This document shows, piece by piece, positions 8,619 through 10,163 of a DNA stretch of 10,163 nucleotides (its first letter is position 1; every line of letters begins with the position of its first letter). The DNA is from Caulobacter sp. B11. GTDB taxonomy: Bacteria > Pseudomonadota > Alphaproteobacteria > Caulobacterales > Caulobacteraceae. The position numbers were made by a program, and so were the translations under genes. The notes below the pieces were generated by a model that worked only from the letters and a program-made list of their open reading frames with translations, made no database searches and was not told where the DNA came from. Where the stretch lies: the NCBI RefSeq assembly GCF_002737765.1, contig NZ_PEGG01000058.1:1-10163 (forward strand), read 5' to 3'.

Positions 8619-8642
8619 CCCTCTCCTCGCAAGGGGAGAGGG
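8619..8642 (+). repeat. 10-bp stem with GCAA tetraloop between serA and the VanZ-like gene
   Basis: CCCTCTCCTC and GGGGAGAGGG (one T-G pair) enclose GCAA, a GNRA-type tetraloop. It starts 10 bases after the serA stop and ends 25 bases before the next ATG. Its sequence resembles the right arm of the larger repeat between serC and serA, so it is probably a short member of the same intergenic repeat family. There is no T run, so a terminator role is doubtful. Confidence 0.6.
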
Positions 8643-8667
8643 GACACGCCGTGCGAAGAGGATCAGC

Positions 8668-9030
8668 ATGCCCTTTCGACCCTTCGCCAACCGCAGGATC
8701 AACGGCGTGTTCTTTGCGCTGTTCATCGCCATGGCAGCCTTCGCCCTGTGGCGGGCGCTGGTCCCGCCCGATGGCAGCGTCGGCCTGATCCCGTGGGACA
8801 AGGCCAAGCATTTCATCGTCTTCTACGGTCTGGCCGGCTGCGCCAGCCTGGCTCTGCCGCGCAGCCGGCTGTGGCGCATCGGCCTGGTGGTGCTGGCGTT
8901 CGGCGGGCTGATCGAGCTGATCCAGCCCCTGGCCGGCCGTGACGCGGATCTGGGCGACCTGCTGGCCGACGCGCTGGGCATAGCCGCCGCCTTTGGGCCG
9001 ATGATCGTGGGGCGCTGGCGGGATCGCTGA
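8668..9030 (+). CDS. VanZ-like family membrane protein
   Basis: A 120-residue membrane protein with three to four hydrophobic segments (about residues 12-31, 48-64, 70-87 and 100-114). The conserved VanZ-family signatures are present: WDKAKHFIVFYGLAG (43-57), Glu83 in LIELIQPLAGRDADLGDLLADALG (81-104). The founding member, VanZ, is linked to teicoplanin resistance, but most short chromosomal relatives in Gram-negative bacteria have no known role, so resistance should not be assumed. AAGAGGA (8656-8662) lies five bases before the ATG. It follows serA by 58 bases on the same strand, with a small hairpin repeat between them, so read-through from the serine operon is possible. It is convergent with the crotonase gene. 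Confidence 0.85.
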   Translation: MPFRPFANRRINGVFFALFIAMAAFALWRALVPPDGSVGLIPWDKAKHFIVFYGLAGCASLALPRSRLWRIGLVVLAFGGLIELIQPLAGRDADLGDLLADALGIAAAFGPMIVGRWRDR

Positions 9031-9067
9031 GGGCGTAGGACTAGGTCACCCTTCCTCACCTCACCGT

Positions 9068-9188
9068 CTCCCCGGCGAAGGCCGGGGCCCAGATCGAACC
9101 CCGAGATGCGAGTGATCTGGGCTGGGTCACAAGGCGCATCATCCCCAAACGCTCAAGCTGAATCTGGGCCCCGGCCTTCGCCGGGGAG
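9068..9188. repeat. Inverted repeat with perfect 27-bp arms (REP/BIME-like)
   Basis: Bases 9068-9094 and 9162-9188 are exact reverse complements over 27 positions; each arm contains CCCCGGCGAAGGCCGGGG, itself a hairpin. The 67-base centre contains further pairing (GATGCG with CGCATC) and another partial copy of the arm end (GTGATCTGGGC). The element sits between the VanZ-like gene and the crotonase gene, which converge on it. Elements of this type recur between genes in alphaproteobacteria. It could act as a two-way transcription barrier or protect message ends; it has no coding content. Confidence 0.85.
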
Positions 9189-9224
9189 GCGGAGTGATAG
9201 AGGATTGCGCCCTTACGATCTCTC

Positions 9225-9991
9225 CTAAGCCTCGAACGTCCCCCCGCGCCCCTCGCCGTCACGGAACCGCGCCGCGCCCGCCCGGGCCTCGCGGCGCAGG
9301 GGCTCCAGTCCGCCATGCGCCTCGGCGGTGAGCGCCGCCGCCAGGCTCGCATCCCACTGGCCAAAAGCCGAGGCGCGGTCGGCGCGCAGGCAGATCTGCG
9401 GAAGGCGGCGATCTGGGCGGCCAGGGCCTGGGCCTCGACCAGGGCCGAACCGTCGGCGACCACCCGGTCGGCCAGGCCCCAGGACAGGGCCTCGGCCGCA
9501 CTGACCGGTCGTCCGGTCAGGATCATGTCCAGGGCCCGGCCCTGGCCGACGATGCGCGGCAGACGCACCGTACCGCCGTCGATCAGCGGCACGCCCCAGC
9601 GGCGGCAAAACACCCCGAACACCGCGCTCTGGGCCGCCACCCGCAGGTCGCACCACAGGGCCAGTTCCAGTCCGCCGGCCACCGCATGGCCCTCGACCGC
9701 CGCGATCACCGGCTTGGACAGCAGCCGCCGCGTCGGCCCCATCGGCCCCTCGCCGTCGGGATCATAGCGCTCGCCGGCCCCCTCGGCCGCCACGGCCAGA
9801 TCGAAGCCGGCGCAAAAGGTCCCGTTCGCCCCGGTCAGGATGGCCACGGCGGCGGTCGCGTCAGCCTCGAAGGCGTCGAAGGCGGCGTTCAGCTGCAGGG
9901 CCGTGGCCGGATCGACGGCGTTACGCTTGGCCGGCCGGTTGATGGTCACGGTCCAGACAGGACCATCGGGCTCGACTGTAACCGGGTTCAT
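9225..9991 (-). pseudogene. Crotonase-family (enoyl-CoA hydratase-like) protein, frameshifted
   Basis: Crotonases act on acyl-CoA thioesters. The CoA-binding and oxyanion features are present: VTINRPAKRNAVD (15-27), FCAGFDL (59-65), VEGHAVAGGLELALWCDLRVA (99-119), and GVPLIDGGTVRLPRIVG (133-149). Glu109 matches the first catalytic Glu of classical hydratases, but the second (the Glu of the usual QPE motif) is replaced by Cys129 in VFCRRWG, so simple enoyl-CoA hydration is uncertain. After Phe197 the frame breaks: the given frame runs on into the neighbouring repeat, whereas one extra C (a G on the plus strand at 9400-9401) gives PQICLRADRASAFGQWD... ending at 9225, for a normal 255 residues. 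The start ATG 9991 is chosen with GGAG ten bases upstream; a GTG at 10009 would add six residues. An assembly error is likelier than real decay. Confidence 0.85.
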
Positions 9992-10134
9992 CGCCGCTCG
10001 TCTCCACACTGCTCAGGCTCATCATCGCGGGGAGAGGCGGCGTTTGAAACCGCCCGCCCGGCGATCTCCGCGGGTCGCCCGGTGTTCGGGGGCGACAGCG
10101 ACGTTCGTCGTCCCAAGGGGGTTTGACGAAGATC

Positions 10135-10163
10135 AAGACGCCGGAAGTGCGCCAAGCTATAGC
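10135..10163 (+). promoter_or_regulatory. Weak promoter-like pair at the right edge
   Basis: GCTATAGC (10156-10163) resembles the Caulobacter housekeeping -10 element (GCTANAWC, one mismatch), and AAGACGC (10135-10141) partly matches its -35 element (TTGACGS) at a 14-base spacing. Any gene it would serve lies beyond the window. The rest of 10010-10134 is the upstream region of the crotonase gene; apart from an imperfect GC-rich stem near 10036-10054 I see nothing in it. Confidence 0.2.

Noticed and set aside
6894..8816. A long open frame of about 640 codons on the minus strand opposite serA
   Set aside because: It mirrors a highly conserved gene, its translation is low-complexity (rich in Gly, Asp, Gln, His), and it runs through intergenic repeats. 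Long antisense open frames are expected in DNA with G/C-biased third positions. Similar antisense frames opposite the PhzF gene and serC were rejected for the same reason.
10010..10136. A short minus-strand open frame upstream of the crotonase gene
   Set aside because: It overlaps the crotonase start region in another frame, and its translation (Arg/Pro-rich, no recognisable motif) looks like chance.

Overview
The window is GC-rich DNA from an alphaproteobacterium, most likely Caulobacter or a close relative. The basis is the strong G/C bias at third codon positions, the Rhizobium/Caulobacter-type SerC, near-matches to the CtrA box in an AT-rich divergent intergenic region, and two kinds of short GC-rich intergenic palindromes of the sort common in these genomes. 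No species can be fixed from the sequence alone.

Layout. (1) 1-1258, plus strand: the C-terminal part of ThiD (thiamine pyrimidine kinase), overlapping a predicted nucleotidyltransferase-like protein. (2) 1259-2190, plus: a short intergenic region with a perfect 9-bp dyad, then a PhzF-family isomerase. (3) 2203-4625, minus: a small secreted Arg/Asp-rich protein and, upstream of it, a membrane hybrid histidine kinase with a C-terminal receiver. The gap between them carries a 26-bp direct repeat. (4) 4626-4764: an AT-rich divergent region with two CtrA-box-like sequences. (5) 4765-5590, plus: a small helical protein with a TTG start and a five-helix membrane protein, separated by a strong hairpin. 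(6) 5591-8609, plus: the serine biosynthesis pair serC-serA, with a large nested inverted repeat between them. (7) 8668-9030, plus: a VanZ-like membrane protein. (8) 9058-9190: a 27-bp-arm inverted repeat in the convergent gap. (9) 9225-9991, minus: a crotonase-family protein. (10) 9992-10163: upstream DNA of the crotonase, with only weak promoter-like signals.

How the genes work together: SerA oxidises 3-phosphoglycerate and SerC transaminates the product, so the pair makes phosphoserine. ThiD belongs to thiamine synthesis and is otherwise unrelated. The kinase and the CtrA-like sites hint at signalling or cell-cycle control, but nothing here names its stimulus. The other genes look like ordinary chromosomal neighbours.

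The most striking observation is that three conserved genes (serC, serA, crotonase) are each broken by an apparent loss of one base from a short C run in the coding strand. Restoring one C in each gives products of 390, 526 and 255 residues, which fit their families. A consensus error in the assembly is the likeliest cause, although real mutations cannot be excluded from sequence alone. I found no convincing new defence, mobile or biosynthetic system; the remaining points of interest are repeats and possible regulatory sites.
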